A DNA stretch of 64,000 nucleotides from Chitinophaga pinensis (lineage in GTDB: Bacteria; Bacteroidota; Bacteroidia; Chitinophagales; Chitinophagaceae): NCBI GenBank assembly GCA_945865645.1, contig CAMBEI010000001.1:80906-144905 (forward strand). Reading direction: 5' to 3'. The notes under the pieces were generated by a model, which saw only the letters and a list, made by a program, of their open reading frames with translations, was not told the DNA's origin and ran no database searches. Positions 54,775 to 63,984 of this stretch are shown here, piece by piece; position 1 is the stretch's first letter, and every line of letters begins with the position of its first letter. Position numbers and translations under genes: made by a program.

Positions 54775-56328
54775 CTAGAAACCTTTTGTTAAACCAAATT
54801 TAAGTCCAACTGCATAAGGCTTTTCAATTAAAGCTAGATATTTACGATAGGTGGAATATACTTGATAACGTACCTGTGGACCTACCTGTAAGTTATAGCT
54901 GCGCATTTTAAAATTCATATAAGTCTCAAACCCAAAATTTAAATTCCAAGTACTTATTGATGAGGGGTCAGATACATAACTTTTTAAATCTGTTGAAATA
55001 AGATGTGCATTACCACCAAAAACATAGGTGGGCTGGGCAGATATGCCTACAAACCAATCTACATTATTTTCGCTTGAAAGTTTATAGGCAAGTGCAATAG
55101 GGAGAGAAATTTGGTATGTTCTATTATGCAAGGTTACTGGCTGCAATGCGCCAGAATTAAAAACGTTTGAAGTAGTAGATGTTCTTGCAGCTGAATATGA
55201 ATATCCCGTATTAGGATCATTAAGTAAAATGGTGGTAATAATAGGATGATTGGTTTGATCAGCATCTATATTATAATTGGTATAATTAAGCTGCAGTCCA
55301 GTCTTAAGTTGCATTCTATTTGCAAAAGCATAATTTATACTTGCTCCGGCCTCTATGCCGAATCCCGGTTTTTGACTTATTACGTTATTTATATCTGCTG
55401 TGGCAAATGCTGTTGTTGACCCCCTTGATTCGGTAGTAAGTTTACGGTAGTTTACAGCAGGGGTTACATATATTTGAAATGCTAAATGCTGTTTCCACTT
55501 TTTTCCAGCTAATTTATTTTGTAAAGCATAATTTTCTATCCATACCTTTTCTTCATTTTTCAATCTATTTTTATCCTCAATAATATCAATTTTGGCAATT
55601 GTGTTTTTATCTTCTTTACTAATATCATTTAAATCAAAATTAGAGTTTTCTACTTTTGTGGAAACTATTTTATCTGTAGTAGTAATTAAACTGCTTTCTA
55701 TATTAACAGTAGATAATTCATTCGAGTTGATGATTTGTGACCTGCGTTTTTTGTTTTTTGCGTACTGTCTTTTATTGGTTACCGCAATATCAGCAAAATT
55801 TTTATTTGATTTAATATAAGTGTCTACAGCCTGTTCAAAATTTTTGCTACTATTTTGCTCAGTATTTTTATTGGAAACTAATTTTGCAAATTCTTTAACA
55901 GCGGTTGTATTATAGATATAATTAGGCCTATTGTTTTTAACAATAGTATAGGTTAAAAAATCAGTTTCGTTGGTGATAACATCGGCAAATGACGTGTTAT
56001 AATTAACAATAGTTTGTTTTTGTGTTTTACGAGCAGAAAAAAAAATGTTTTTATTTTCGGCAGTTTCTTGGTTATTAATTGCATTTGGATTTTTGGTAAT
56101 TGCAAGGGTTGTATGCCCATTACTATTATTACCCCCAGTATTTAAATAACCAATAAAACTCAATGAACTCATTAAAAGTAAACTCATTATTACCGATGGC
56201 CACCTACGGCTTGGGTGCAGATTATTATAAATGCTATGCCATACCCGTTTAGAAGGAAACATCCTGAAAAGATCAGTTTTTTCTTTTAACAGCTGCTCAA
56301 ATTCTCCAGTATAAAAATCGTTATCCAT
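54775..56328 (-). CDS. Anti-sigma-like membrane protein fused to an outer-membrane beta-barrel
   Basis: A 517-residue protein with an unusual domain order. Residues 1-45 are soluble (FEQLLKEKTDLFRMF, WHSIYNNLHPSRRWPS), a single membrane helix spans about 46-64, residues 65-285 are a long polar, low-complexity linker rich in Asn, Lys and Thr, and residues 286-517 are an outer membrane beta-barrel type domain (PAVNYRKLTTESRG, GFGIEAGASINYAF) ending in Phe. The N-terminal segment recalls a domain found near sigma factors in Chitinophagaceae. It lies 58 bases after an ECF sigma gene, so it is probably the sigma regulator and spans both membranes. Function is inferred. Confidence 0.7.
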   Translation of the reverse strand: MDNDFYTGEFEQLLKEKTDLFRMFPSKRVWHSIYNNLHPSRRWPSVIMSLLLMSSLSFIGYLNTGGNNSNGHTTLAITKNPNAINNQETAENKNIFFSARKTQKQTIVNYNTSFADVITNETDFLTYTIVKNNRPNYIYNTTAVKEFAKLVSNKNTEQNSSKNFEQAVDTYIKSNKNFADIAVTNKRQYAKNKKRRSQIINSNELSTVNIESSLITTTDKIVSTKVENSNFDLNDISKEDKNTIAKIDIIEDKNRLKNEEKVWIENYALQNKLAGKKWKQHLAFQIYVTPAVNYRKLTTESRGSTTAFATADINNVISQKPGFGIEAGASINYAFANRMQLKTGLQLNYTNYNIDADQTNHPIITTILLNDPNTGYSYSAARTSTTSNVFNSGALQPVTLHNRTYQISLPIALAYKLSSENNVDWFVGISAQPTYVFGGNAHLISTDLKSYVSDPSSISTWNLNFGFETYMNFKMRSYNLQVGPQVRYQVYSTYRKYLALIEKPYAVGLKFGLTKGF

Positions 56329-56386
56329 TTTTTATTAAAACATTATAGTAATTATTAACGCCTTGTTAATTTTTAAATATGTTAAT

Positions 56387-56968
56387 CTAACTTGGCGAAA
56401 CAGCCCCATAGAATTTTATTTTTTTCTTTGGTTTTTGAATTATTTTTTTTCTAATTAATATTTCTTCCAACATTGCTTTAGCTCTTGTGTATTGACTCCT
56501 ACTTGTACTTTCTTCAATATCCAACATTAAGGCAATCTCTTTATGCGAATAACCTTCAATAGCATAAAGATTTAATACAGTTTTATATCCAAGTGGTAAA
56601 GATCTTATGCATTCTACAACTTGTTTTGCCTGTATAATTGATGGTATCATTTCCTCTCTAATACGAATGCTATTTGCATTTGTAATATCAACACTGTCAG
56701 AAAACTTTTTATTTTTCTTTAAAATATTTATACAGGTATGAACCACAATACGCCTAATCCAACCTTCTAATGCCCCCTCATTTCTGTACTGATGTATTTG
56801 CGTAAAAACTTTTATAAATCCCTCTTGCAACATATCCTCCGCATCTTCTCTGTTTTTTGCAAATCGATAACAAATTCCCAACATTTTAGGACTAAAATGA
56901 CTATATAATGCCTCTTGTGAAGTGGCATTATTACGCAGGCATCCATTAAGCATCAGCTCTTCCGTCAT
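56387..56968 (-). CDS. ECF-type RNA polymerase sigma factor
   Basis: A 193-residue sigma-70 family protein of the ECF group. Region 2 contains CYRFAKNREDAEDMLQEGFIKVF (residues about 33-55; core REDAEDMLQEGF), with GALEGWIRRIVVHTCINIL next. Region 4 holds RSLPLGYKTVLNLYAIEG, SHKEIALMLDIEESTSRSQY with the DNA-binding helix. It probably starts an operon with the membrane fusion protein, lipoprotein and uvrC genes. Its target promoters are unknown. Confidence 0.93.
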   Translation of the reverse strand: MTEELMLNGCLRNNATSQEALYSHFSPKMLGICYRFAKNREDAEDMLQEGFIKVFTQIHQYRNEGALEGWIRRIVVHTCINILKKNKKFSDSVDITNANSIRIREEMIPSIIQAKQVVECIRSLPLGYKTVLNLYAIEGYSHKEIALMLDIEESTSRSQYTRAKAMLEEILIRKKIIQKPKKKIKFYGAVSPS

Positions 56969-57146
56969 GTTTACGCTTAGTTTACCCTATAAATATAGAC
57001 AAAAATTGATAAACAATTGCTGCATATAAAATAAAAACATCCACAATTTTTAAGCATGTTTTTACTAAAAATACTTGCTTACAACATTGTTCTAATCAAT
57101 TAAAAAAAGAGTTTTATACATATATAGAAATATATAATATAAGTAA

Positions 57147-59459
57147 TTACCAGTTCGCCCTAAGTCCAAATAGAAAATTTCGGCCACCAGAAGAAAAGCC
57201 CGAAGCAAAGTTGCGATAGTTTCTGTCTAGCATATTCTCAATGCCAACCTGCATTTGTAAATATTTGCTAATCGGTAAATTGCCTTTCAAGTTAAGTGTT
57301 ATCCATGATGGCATCCCTTCTGCAGTAGCATATTGGGCATTATCTTCCCCATCTGCATTATACTGCTCTAATTTTTTCCATCCATTATATAAAATGTACA
57401 GCTCGATATTAAATAATTTATGCTGATAATTAATACTTGTTTTACCCATTAATGGCGCAATATGATCTAACGGTTTGTTAGATACATAGCGGCTTACCAA
57501 AGCATAGGTACCATTAATTTGTTTTTCGTAAACTGTTGAAGTTTTTGAAGGATCTGTTTTAAAACTACCCATGGTACAAGATAAGGTACTGCTTAAATTA
57601 AGGCCTTTATCAAAATCGGCTATCACATTAAAACTAAAGCCATATAATTTTGCTTTATTAACATTCTGGCTAGCTAATACCTCACTTTTTGTACCATTAT
57701 ACATTATAGAATCTTGACCATTTAATTTAAAGGGGGCTTTTAAAATAGCATTTTTAAATATGGTATAAAACCCAGTTAATTCAATACTAACTTTATCAGC
57801 AACACGTTTACTTATGGTTAGGTCAATATTATACGTGTATTCTGGCTTTAAATTAGCATTAGGCACCACCACTTGTTTAGCCGCTGTACTCGATTCAAAA
57901 ATTTTTGATAAGTCATCAATATTTGGTGCCCTAAATCCAGAAGAAATAGAGAGTTTTACAACCATATTTTTTTTAGCAGAATAAACAAAGCCTAGATTTC
58001 CGGTAGCTGCAAAATTATTTTGTTTAACAGCTGTATCTGGTAAATGAAAGAAAGAATTATCTAAAACCTGGCTTAGCAGATTTATATACTGTAAACGAAT
58101 ACCATCATTTATAATAATTTTTTTATTACTGAATTTATACAAATGCTGAACAAATACACCAAAATTATTCATAGCGTTTTTACCATCGGGATAACGGCTA
58201 GCTATTTTGGATTCAATTCCAGTTGTTAAGTTTGTTCTTTTGGCGCTCGATTTTACATCATTCAATTGTGCATCTGTGCCCATAGTAAGTTCACTATTTC
58301 CCATATCTTTTCTGCCACTAATGGAAATCCCAAACACTTTTACATTTTCAATCTGGCTATCAAAATGATCATAGCGTTTAAACTCCCTCGTTTGCCTACT
58401 TTCTTTAATATTTTGAAAATTTATATTAGCTTTTAATGCATCAAAAAAAACAATTTTATTTGTATTTAATTCATAAGCACCCATAATCCTTTTTTGTGGA
58501 CCATAAAACCATGCTGCAAAGCGCAGCGTTGTTCCTATAGTTCCTCCAAAATTTTTTATATCCTGAAGTCGATCATAACGAGGCACATCATTTGTATTTG
58601 ACAGTTGAAAATTTAAAGAATGTGAAATATGTTTATTTTGCTTAAATAGTAATTTTTGAATGATATCCCACTGCTTATATCCCGAATTTTTTTGTATCCT
58701 CTCATCTTTATTTACAAGTACAGTATCTAAACCATTTATCTCTCCAACATAGGTACTTCTTCTTCCAAAATCAGGGAATTTATTAGAGTACTTACCGCCC
58801 ATTTTCATATCTCCAAAATCGCTAAAATTGAAAGATTGAAACCAGGCTATTTTTTTATCACCCAAACTAATATCAGCATGCATAGTTTTTTCCTCATTAA
58901 CAGTACTATACCTTGTAAACGCAGATCCAGTGATTAAATAATTTTTATCTACAGATAAAATGGGGGCTTTGGTAATTAAGTGAATGGTGCCGCCAAGCGC
59001 ATCGCTGCCATAAATAGTTGATGATGGCCCAAACATTACTTCTATACGGCTTAATGAGTTTTGATCACTGGTAATTAGGTTTTGCAAATGCCCACTTCTG
59101 TAAATAGCATTGTTCATTCTAACGCCATCTATTATTAACAACACACGACTTGCTTCAAAACCTCGTAATACAGGACTACTGCCACCTTGTTGACTTTTTT
59201 GTACGAATATTTTACCAGTGTTTATTAATAAATCGCCTGTATTTTGGGCATTTGTTTGCGCTATCATTTTAGCACTAATTATTTCTATTTTTTGAGCAAT
59301 ATTTTTTTTCTTTTCAGCAAAATTACTAACAGAAATAACAACCTCATCTAAAACAATCTCTTTTACTGAGCTATCTTTTATGTTAATTTTTACCTGCGCA
59401 AATCCTGTGAAGATGATAAAGAGCATACATAATGATATAAATATTTTATTCATATACAT
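57147..59459 (-). CDS. TonB-dependent receptor (haemoglobin/transferrin/lactoferrin-type)
   Basis: A 770-residue outer membrane transporter. A signal peptide ends near residue 21 (FAQ). The TonB box region is DEVVISVSNFAEKKKNIAQK and the plug has VFVQKSQQGGSSPVLRGFEA-like sequence (QQGGSSPVLRGFEASRV) and FGPSSTIYGSDALGGTIHL. The rest is a barrel with strands ending in GLRANW. The plug sequence is typical of the haemoglobin/transferrin/lactoferrin receptor family, which imports iron or haem. Either of two ATG codons (MYMNK or MNK) could start it. The last gene of a gpmI-haem-binding-hypothetical-receptor unit. Confidence 0.9.
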   Translation of the reverse strand: MYMNKIFISLCMLFIIFTGFAQVKINIKDSSVKEIVLDEVVISVSNFAEKKKNIAQKIEIISAKMIAQTNAQNTGDLLINTGKIFVQKSQQGGSSPVLRGFEASRVLLIIDGVRMNNAIYRSGHLQNLITSDQNSLSRIEVMFGPSSTIYGSDALGGTIHLITKAPILSVDKNYLITGSAFTRYSTVNEEKTMHADISLGDKKIAWFQSFNFSDFGDMKMGGKYSNKFPDFGRRSTYVGEINGLDTVLVNKDERIQKNSGYKQWDIIQKLLFKQNKHISHSLNFQLSNTNDVPRYDRLQDIKNFGGTIGTTLRFAAWFYGPQKRIMGAYELNTNKIVFFDALKANINFQNIKESRQTREFKRYDHFDSQIENVKVFGISISGRKDMGNSELTMGTDAQLNDVKSSAKRTNLTTGIESKIASRYPDGKNAMNNFGVFVQHLYKFSNKKIIINDGIRLQYINLLSQVLDNSFFHLPDTAVKQNNFAATGNLGFVYSAKKNMVVKLSISSGFRAPNIDDLSKIFESSTAAKQVVVPNANLKPEYTYNIDLTISKRVADKVSIELTGFYTIFKNAILKAPFKLNGQDSIMYNGTKSEVLASQNVNKAKLYGFSFNVIADFDKGLNLSSTLSCTMGSFKTDPSKTSTVYEKQINGTYALVSRYVSNKPLDHIAPLMGKTSINYQHKLFNIELYILYNGWKKLEQYNADGEDNAQYATAEGMPSWITLNLKGNLPISKYLQMQVGIENMLDRNYRNFASGFSSGGRNFLFGLRANW

Positions 59460-59533
59460 TTATTTAGTGATAATAATAATTCGCTACTTTTTAATATAAA
59501 AGCATAACGATTAACGATAAATATTATAGCAGT

Positions 59534-60061
59534 TTAGATAAAAAAGCCTCTGTATAATTTTGGAGGTTGCGTAAAAAATAAAATAGGAGATAGCGGTAAT
59601 GCTTCACCCCAAAAAGGATATCGATTAGAAATATAATGCCAATTTAGGTTGATATTTATTTTATCAGCGGTACTAAATATAGGAAAGTATAAAAATTTAA
59701 CTGCCGTTTGATTAATGGGGCTATTGGAATTATCTTTTTGTTGAAATAAGTGCGTTATCTTGTTTACTAGTTTGTCCTCTTTGCAATCAAAATAGCCGGT
59801 TAATAAAACCATATCACCTACTATTTTAATACACTTAACATCAAAAAACTGTCCGTCAATTAAAACTTCTTTTTCTTTTTTTAGCCAATTAATATTTTTC
59901 TTATTTAATGAAATTGTTTCATTTTTTTTTATATCAAACTCAAGCCTGCTCTTAATTTGTAATGTCTTTCGCTGTATCATAATTACAATAGAAAACACAA
60001 GCGGAATCGCCAATAATATAACTAATCCAAGGGCTGCTATTTTATTTTTTATGGAGGGCAT
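59534..60061 (-). CDS. Uncharacterised membrane-anchored protein next to a TonB receptor
   Basis: A 175-residue protein. Residues 7-28 form one hydrophobic helix (ALGLVILLAIPLVFSIVIMI) with a short cytoplasmic start, so the rest should be periplasmic. The body has several beta-like stretches (DGQFFDVKCIKIVGDMVLLT, TAVKFLYFPIFSTADK). It lies 74 bases upstream of the TonB-dependent receptor gene and 25 bases downstream of the haem-binding gene, all minus strand. I know of no function; its place suggests a partner in metal or haem transport. Confidence 0.65.
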   Translation of the reverse strand: MPSIKNKIAALGLVILLAIPLVFSIVIMIQRKTLQIKSRLEFDIKKNETISLNKKNINWLKKEKEVLIDGQFFDVKCIKIVGDMVLLTGYFDCKEDKLVNKITHLFQQKDNSNSPINQTAVKFLYFPIFSTADKININLNWHYISNRYPFWGEALPLSPILFFTQPPKLYRGFFI

Positions 60062-60086
60062 GTGTCAACTATACATATAAAATTAG

Positions 60087-60587
60087 TTACTTCTTTTTTT
60101 TAATTAAACTATCTGCAGGGTAATTGGATTTAATGCTATCTCTAATAGAATTAGCCCAAGTAGTTAATGTTAACTTTTGTTGTTTACTCAGTTTTGCATT
60201 TTTGTGTATCCATAAATATGAATCGAGCGGCATTTCGCCTTCTTCTATTTCCTTATTCAACTTATCTAATTTTTTGTACTGTCTTCCTATTCGGTAAGCA
60301 GCAAATTCCGAAAAGTTTAATTCATCTTTACCTTCATTTACATGGTTTGTAAGCCACCAAGCTGCAGGCTGTATCTCGGCATACCAAGGGTAAACCGTGT
60401 TGTTACTATGGCAGTCGTAACAGCTGGTTTTAAGAATTGTATTAACCTCCTCTGGTACGGCATATAATTTACTGATATCATTATTACTGATGCCTTTAGC
60501 CTGATTTTTTACAGGGCGAAAAAATTGAATAACAATAAAAGCCAACAATAAAAATTCAAAAATTCTTTTTAAATTCTTCTTAAACAT
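60087..60587 (-). CDS. Haem-binding domain protein (cytochrome-like, CxxCH)
   Basis: A 166-residue membrane-anchored protein with one N-terminal helix (about residues 9-23) and a single c-type haem motif CYDCH (Cys56, Cys59, His60) in TSCYDCHSNNTVYPWYAEIQ. PAAWWLTNHVNEGKDELNFS and a Met-containing EGEMPLDSYLWIH follow, the pattern of the haem-binding domain family of Bacteroidota. Haem would be attached in the periplasm; role may be electron transfer or haem sensing. It starts 4 bases after the gpmI stop. Confidence 0.88.
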   Translation of the reverse strand: MFKKNLKRIFEFLLLAFIVIQFFRPVKNQAKGISNNDISKLYAVPEEVNTILKTSCYDCHSNNTVYPWYAEIQPAAWWLTNHVNEGKDELNFSEFAAYRIGRQYKKLDKLNKEIEEGEMPLDSYLWIHKNAKLSKQQKLTLTTWANSIRDSIKSNYPADSLIKKKK

Positions 60588-60591
60588 GATA

Positions 60592-62160
60592 TTATTTTAT
60601 GCTATTAATTAAAATTTGGCCAGTCATTTCTTTTGGAATAGGTAATCCCATCAGAGTTAAAATAGTTGGTGCAATATCGCCTAACTTTCCGCCATTTATT
60701 TCACCTTTCCAATTATTGTCAATTAAAAACAGAGGAACTAGGTTTAATGTGTGTGCAGTGTTTGGTGTGCCATCTTTGTTTATGGCAAAATCGGCATTGC
60801 CATGATCGGCAGTTAAAAGTATTGTATATTCATTTTTGAGCGCTGCGGTAACCACTTTCTCAACACAGGAATCTACGGTTTCAACCGCTTTTATTATAGC
60901 TTCCCAAACACCTGTATGACCAACCATATCTGCATTTGCAAAATTAAGACATATAAAATCAGCTCCTTCGCTTGATAAAGAAGAAGACTCGAAGGTTAGT
61001 GATTTTGAATTTTTTTCTATCTCTTTTACGATGACATCTGTTACCTCAATAGCGCTCATCTCGGGTTGTAAATCATAAGTGGCTACCTTAGGTGATTGAA
61101 TCATAATTCTTTTTTCTCCATCAAAAGGAATTTCCCTTCCACCACTAAAAAAGAAACTCACATGTGGGTATTTTTCTGTTTCGGCAATCCTAATTTGGCT
61201 TTTGTTATTTTTTTCTAATATTTCACCTAAGGTATTTTTTAAATTATCATTTTCAAAAACAATATATACTTTTTTAAACTTATGATCGTACTGCGTCATT
61301 GTTGTAAAATGCAGATCTAATTTTAACATGTCAAATTCAGGCATGTCAATTTGGGTAAGCACTTCTGTAATTTCTCGACAACGATCTGTTCTAAAATTAA
61401 AGCAAATAGCTACATCGCCTTCCTTAATATTAGGATCTAGGATAGCAGCATTTATTATTGGTTTTATAAATTCATCTGTAATCCCATCATCATACGACTT
61501 CTTAATTGCGCCCAGCAGATCTTGCGTTTTGTAGCCCATTCCTTTAACCAAAGAGTTGTAAGCTATTTTTATTCTTTCCCAGCGCTTGTCTCGGTCCATA
61601 GCATAATACCTTCCAGTGATGCTTGCAATTTTACCTACTGTTTTGTCCAGGTGTTTTTGTAAATCAGTTAAAAACTTTAGTCCGCTTTTTGGGTCTGTAT
61701 CTCTTCCGTCTGTAAATGCATGTATCAGTACATTATCCATGGCTTTTTCTTTACACAAACTAGTTAAAGCCTTTAGATGATTAATATGTGCATGAACGCC
61801 ACCGTCACTAACTAAACCTATCAGGTGGAGAGGTTTGTTATTTTCTTTTGCAAAACCAATAGCGTTTAATAGCGATTTATTATTTTTGAATTCACCCGTT
61901 TTAATAGCCACATTTATTTTTTGTAATTCCTGATAAACAACTCGCCCAGCACCTAAATTTAAATGTCCAACCTCGCTATTTCCCATTTGTCCATCAGGTA
62001 GTCCAACATCTTCGCCACAGGTAACTAGTTTAGTGTTTGCATATTTTGCATATAAAGCGCTAACAAATGGTGTTTTAGCATGTTGAATAGCGTCGCTTGT
62101 TTTAATACTACCCAATCCCCAACCATCCATAATAATAAGTATAACTTTCTTTTGTTTCAT
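60592..62160 (-). CDS. gpmI: 2,3-bisphosphoglycerate-independent phosphoglycerate mutase
   Basis: A 522-residue manganese-dependent enzyme interconverting 3- and 2-phosphoglycerate in glycolysis. Catalytic Ser62 is in GQMGNSEVGHLNLGAGR. Other metal-site motifs are IIMDGWGLG at the N-terminus, FTDGRDTDP, ICLNFANADMVGHTG and LTADHGNAD. Length is normal. It leads a minus-strand unit with the haem-binding, hypothetical and receptor genes; co-transcription with them is suggested by spacing only. Confidence 0.96.
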   Translation of the reverse strand: MKQKKVILIIMDGWGLGSIKTSDAIQHAKTPFVSALYAKYANTKLVTCGEDVGLPDGQMGNSEVGHLNLGAGRVVYQELQKINVAIKTGEFKNNKSLLNAIGFAKENNKPLHLIGLVSDGGVHAHINHLKALTSLCKEKAMDNVLIHAFTDGRDTDPKSGLKFLTDLQKHLDKTVGKIASITGRYYAMDRDKRWERIKIAYNSLVKGMGYKTQDLLGAIKKSYDDGITDEFIKPIINAAILDPNIKEGDVAICFNFRTDRCREITEVLTQIDMPEFDMLKLDLHFTTMTQYDHKFKKVYIVFENDNLKNTLGEILEKNNKSQIRIAETEKYPHVSFFFSGGREIPFDGEKRIMIQSPKVATYDLQPEMSAIEVTDVIVKEIEKNSKSLTFESSSLSSEGADFICLNFANADMVGHTGVWEAIIKAVETVDSCVEKVVTAALKNEYTILLTADHGNADFAINKDGTPNTAHTLNLVPLFLIDNNWKGEINGGKLGDIAPTILTLMGLPIPKEMTGQILINSIK

Positions 62161-62294
62161 CTTATAAAATTAAAATATTTGCACCTAATTATAGCTGATT
62201 GTCGACATTTGGGTATAAATTTTTCTTAATTCTGTTAATTTTTATAAGTCTTGGCACGTTTTTAGTAATTTTATGTTAGACAAATTGTTATACT

Positions 62295-62675
62295 ATGAAA
62301 CATTTTTTTACTTTATTATCTATAGGGGTACTTTTAAATTCGTTTACTATTTTTTCTAGTATCGACGAAGTGATTAATGCTATGAAAGTGGGAAATTCAA
62401 CAGAAATTGCAAAATACTTTGATAACACAGTTGAAATAAATTTGCCTGAGAAAAGTAATAGTTATAGTAAAAGCCAGGCAGAACTAGTTTTGAAAGATTT
62501 TTTTACCTTTAGTGGAGTAAATTTTTTTGAAGTAATTCATAAGGGCGAAAATGGAGGATCACAATATTGTATTGGCACACTAGTAACTAAATCTGGTATA
62601 TATAGAACCACCATATTTATGAAAAAAAAATTAGATAGGCAGCTAGTACAGGGAATAAAATTTGAGATTAAATAA
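62295..62675 (+). CDS. DUF4783 exported protein
   Basis: A 126-residue protein with an N-terminal signal peptide (MKHFFTLLSIGVLLNSFTIF). The remainder, with INAMKVGNSTEIAKYFDNTV and the end QGIKFEIK, matches DUF4783 proteins, which are SnoaL/NTF2-like in expected fold and occur beside nadC in Bacteroidota. Function unknown. A 49-base palindromic terminator follows, so it is a single-gene unit despite its proximity to nadC. Confidence 0.8.
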   Translation: MKHFFTLLSIGVLLNSFTIFSSIDEVINAMKVGNSTEIAKYFDNTVEINLPEKSNSYSKSQAELVLKDFFTFSGVNFFEVIHKGENGGSQYCIGTLVTKSGIYRTTIFMKKKLDRQLVQGIKFEIK

Positions 62676-62681
62676 CAACCT

Positions 62682-62730
62682 GATCACAAAATAAAAACCC
62701 CGAATCTTTCGGGGTTTTTATTTTGTGATC
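62682..62730. terminator. 49-base perfect inverted repeat, strong terminator
   Basis: Two exact 23-base complementary arms around a TCT loop, each ending in GATC, with CCCCGAA next to the loop and long A/T runs in both arms. It lies 7 bases after the DUF4783 stop and overlaps the GTG (62725) that begins the longest nadC frame. Confidence 0.9.
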
Positions 62731-62748
62731 TTCCTTAATTTTTTTGCT

Positions 62749-63627
62749 ATGAATTATAACCAACTGTTACAATTACTAATAAAAAATGCACTTGTTGAAG
62801 ATATTGGTACTGGCGATTATTCTACTCTTTCAACCATTGAAATAGATGCAGAAGGCAAAGCCATTTTAAAAATTAAAGATAATGGGGTACTAGCAGGGAT
62901 GGATGTGGCAGCAAAAATTTTTAGATATGTGCAACCAAATATTAAATTTAATGCGTTAAAAAAAGATGGCGATTTAACTAAAATTGGAGAAATTGCTTTT
63001 GAAGTAAAAGCAAAAATACATACCATTTTACAATGCGAAAGATTGGTTTTAAATTGTATGCAACGCATGAGTGGTATTGCAACACTAACCAAACAGTACG
63101 CCCAAAAGCTGCTTCCTTACAAAACTCAATTACTAGACACCAGAAAAACTACTCCAAATTTTCGCCTGTTAGAAAAAGAAGCAGTAAGAATAGGGGGGGG
63201 CATAAATCATCGATTTGGTTTGTATGATATGATTATGCTTAAAGATAATCACATTGATTATTGCGGAGGTATTGAAAAGGCTATTATAAAAGCATGGAGC
63301 TATATTGAACAATATCATCCTGATTTAAAAATTGTGGTAGAAGCTAGAAACTTAGTCGATGTAAAAAAAGTAATAACTCTAGTTAGAACAGATAATAGCG
63401 CTGATAAAGGGCAAATAAATCGCATTATGCTTGATAATTTTACAACCGAACAAATTGTAGCTGCATTAAAAATAATTGATGGGGCATTAGAAACAGAAGC
63501 AAGTGGGGGTATTAATTTAAATAATATTGAAAGTTATGCTGCTACCGGTGTAGATTATATTTCATGTGGCGCAATTATTCACCAAGCAAAAAGTATGGAC
63601 TTGAGTATGAAAGCAGTGGGTATCTAA
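62749..63627 (+). CDS. nadC: Nicotinate-nucleotide pyrophosphorylase (carboxylating)
   Basis: A 292-residue quinolinate phosphoribosyltransferase forming nicotinate mononucleotide in de novo NAD synthesis. Motifs: NALVEDIGTGDYST at the N-terminus, ERLVLNCMQRMSGIATLT, LDTRKTTPNFRLLEKEAVRI, GGINHRFGLYDMIMLKDNHI and ASGGINLNNIESYAATGVDY. The frame is open further upstream, but the GTG there lies in the terminator hairpin, so ATG 62749 (MNYNQLLQLL) is the start. Followed 12 bases later by the SUI1-type gene. Confidence 0.96.
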   Translation: MNYNQLLQLLIKNALVEDIGTGDYSTLSTIEIDAEGKAILKIKDNGVLAGMDVAAKIFRYVQPNIKFNALKKDGDLTKIGEIAFEVKAKIHTILQCERLVLNCMQRMSGIATLTKQYAQKLLPYKTQLLDTRKTTPNFRLLEKEAVRIGGGINHRFGLYDMIMLKDNHIDYCGGIEKAIIKAWSYIEQYHPDLKIVVEARNLVDVKKVITLVRTDNSADKGQINRIMLDNFTTEQIVAALKIIDGALETEASGGINLNNIESYAATGVDYISCGAIIHQAKSMDLSMKAVGI

Positions 63628-63639
63628 AATTTAAAAATA

Positions 63640-63984
63640 ATGTCAAAGAAAAAAATACAATTATCAAGTGGATTGGTATATTCAACCGATCCTAATTTTG
63701 AACTACTCGATGAAAATTTTGTTGAGCAGCATACTATTGATTTGGCTCAACAAAAAATACAAATCAAGCTAGATATTAAACATAGGGCAGGTAAAGCAGT
63801 TACCTTGGTTCAAGGTTTTATAGGCACAACAAAGGATATGGAAGAATTAGGAAAAAAATTAAAATCATTCTGTGGTACCGGGGGCTCGGTAAAAGATGGC
63901 GATATTATTGTGCAAGGAGATAACCGAGACAAGATTTTGCAGTGGCTACAAAAAAATGGATATAAGCTTACAAAAAAAATATAG
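63640..63984 (+). CDS. SUI1/YciH-type translation initiation factor
   Basis: A 114-residue protein of the eIF1/SUI1 (YciH) family. The typical core is RAGKAVTLVQGFIGTTKDME (residues about 48-67), then LGKKLKSFCGTGGSVKDGDI, GDNRDKILQWLQKNGY. YciH binds the ribosomal P-site region and can affect start selection. The gene starts 12 bases after nadC and probably is co-transcribed. It ends 16 bases before the window end. Confidence 0.92.
   Translation: MSKKKIQLSSGLVYSTDPNFELLDENFVEQHTIDLAQQKIQIKLDIKHRAGKAVTLVQGFIGTTKDMEELGKKLKSFCGTGGSVKDGDIIVQGDNRDKILQWLQKNGYKLTKKI

Noticed and set aside
62725..62748. GTG start of nadC inside the hairpin
   Set aside because: The GTG is in the right arm of a 49-base terminator; the ATG at 62749 gives the usual NadC N-terminus.
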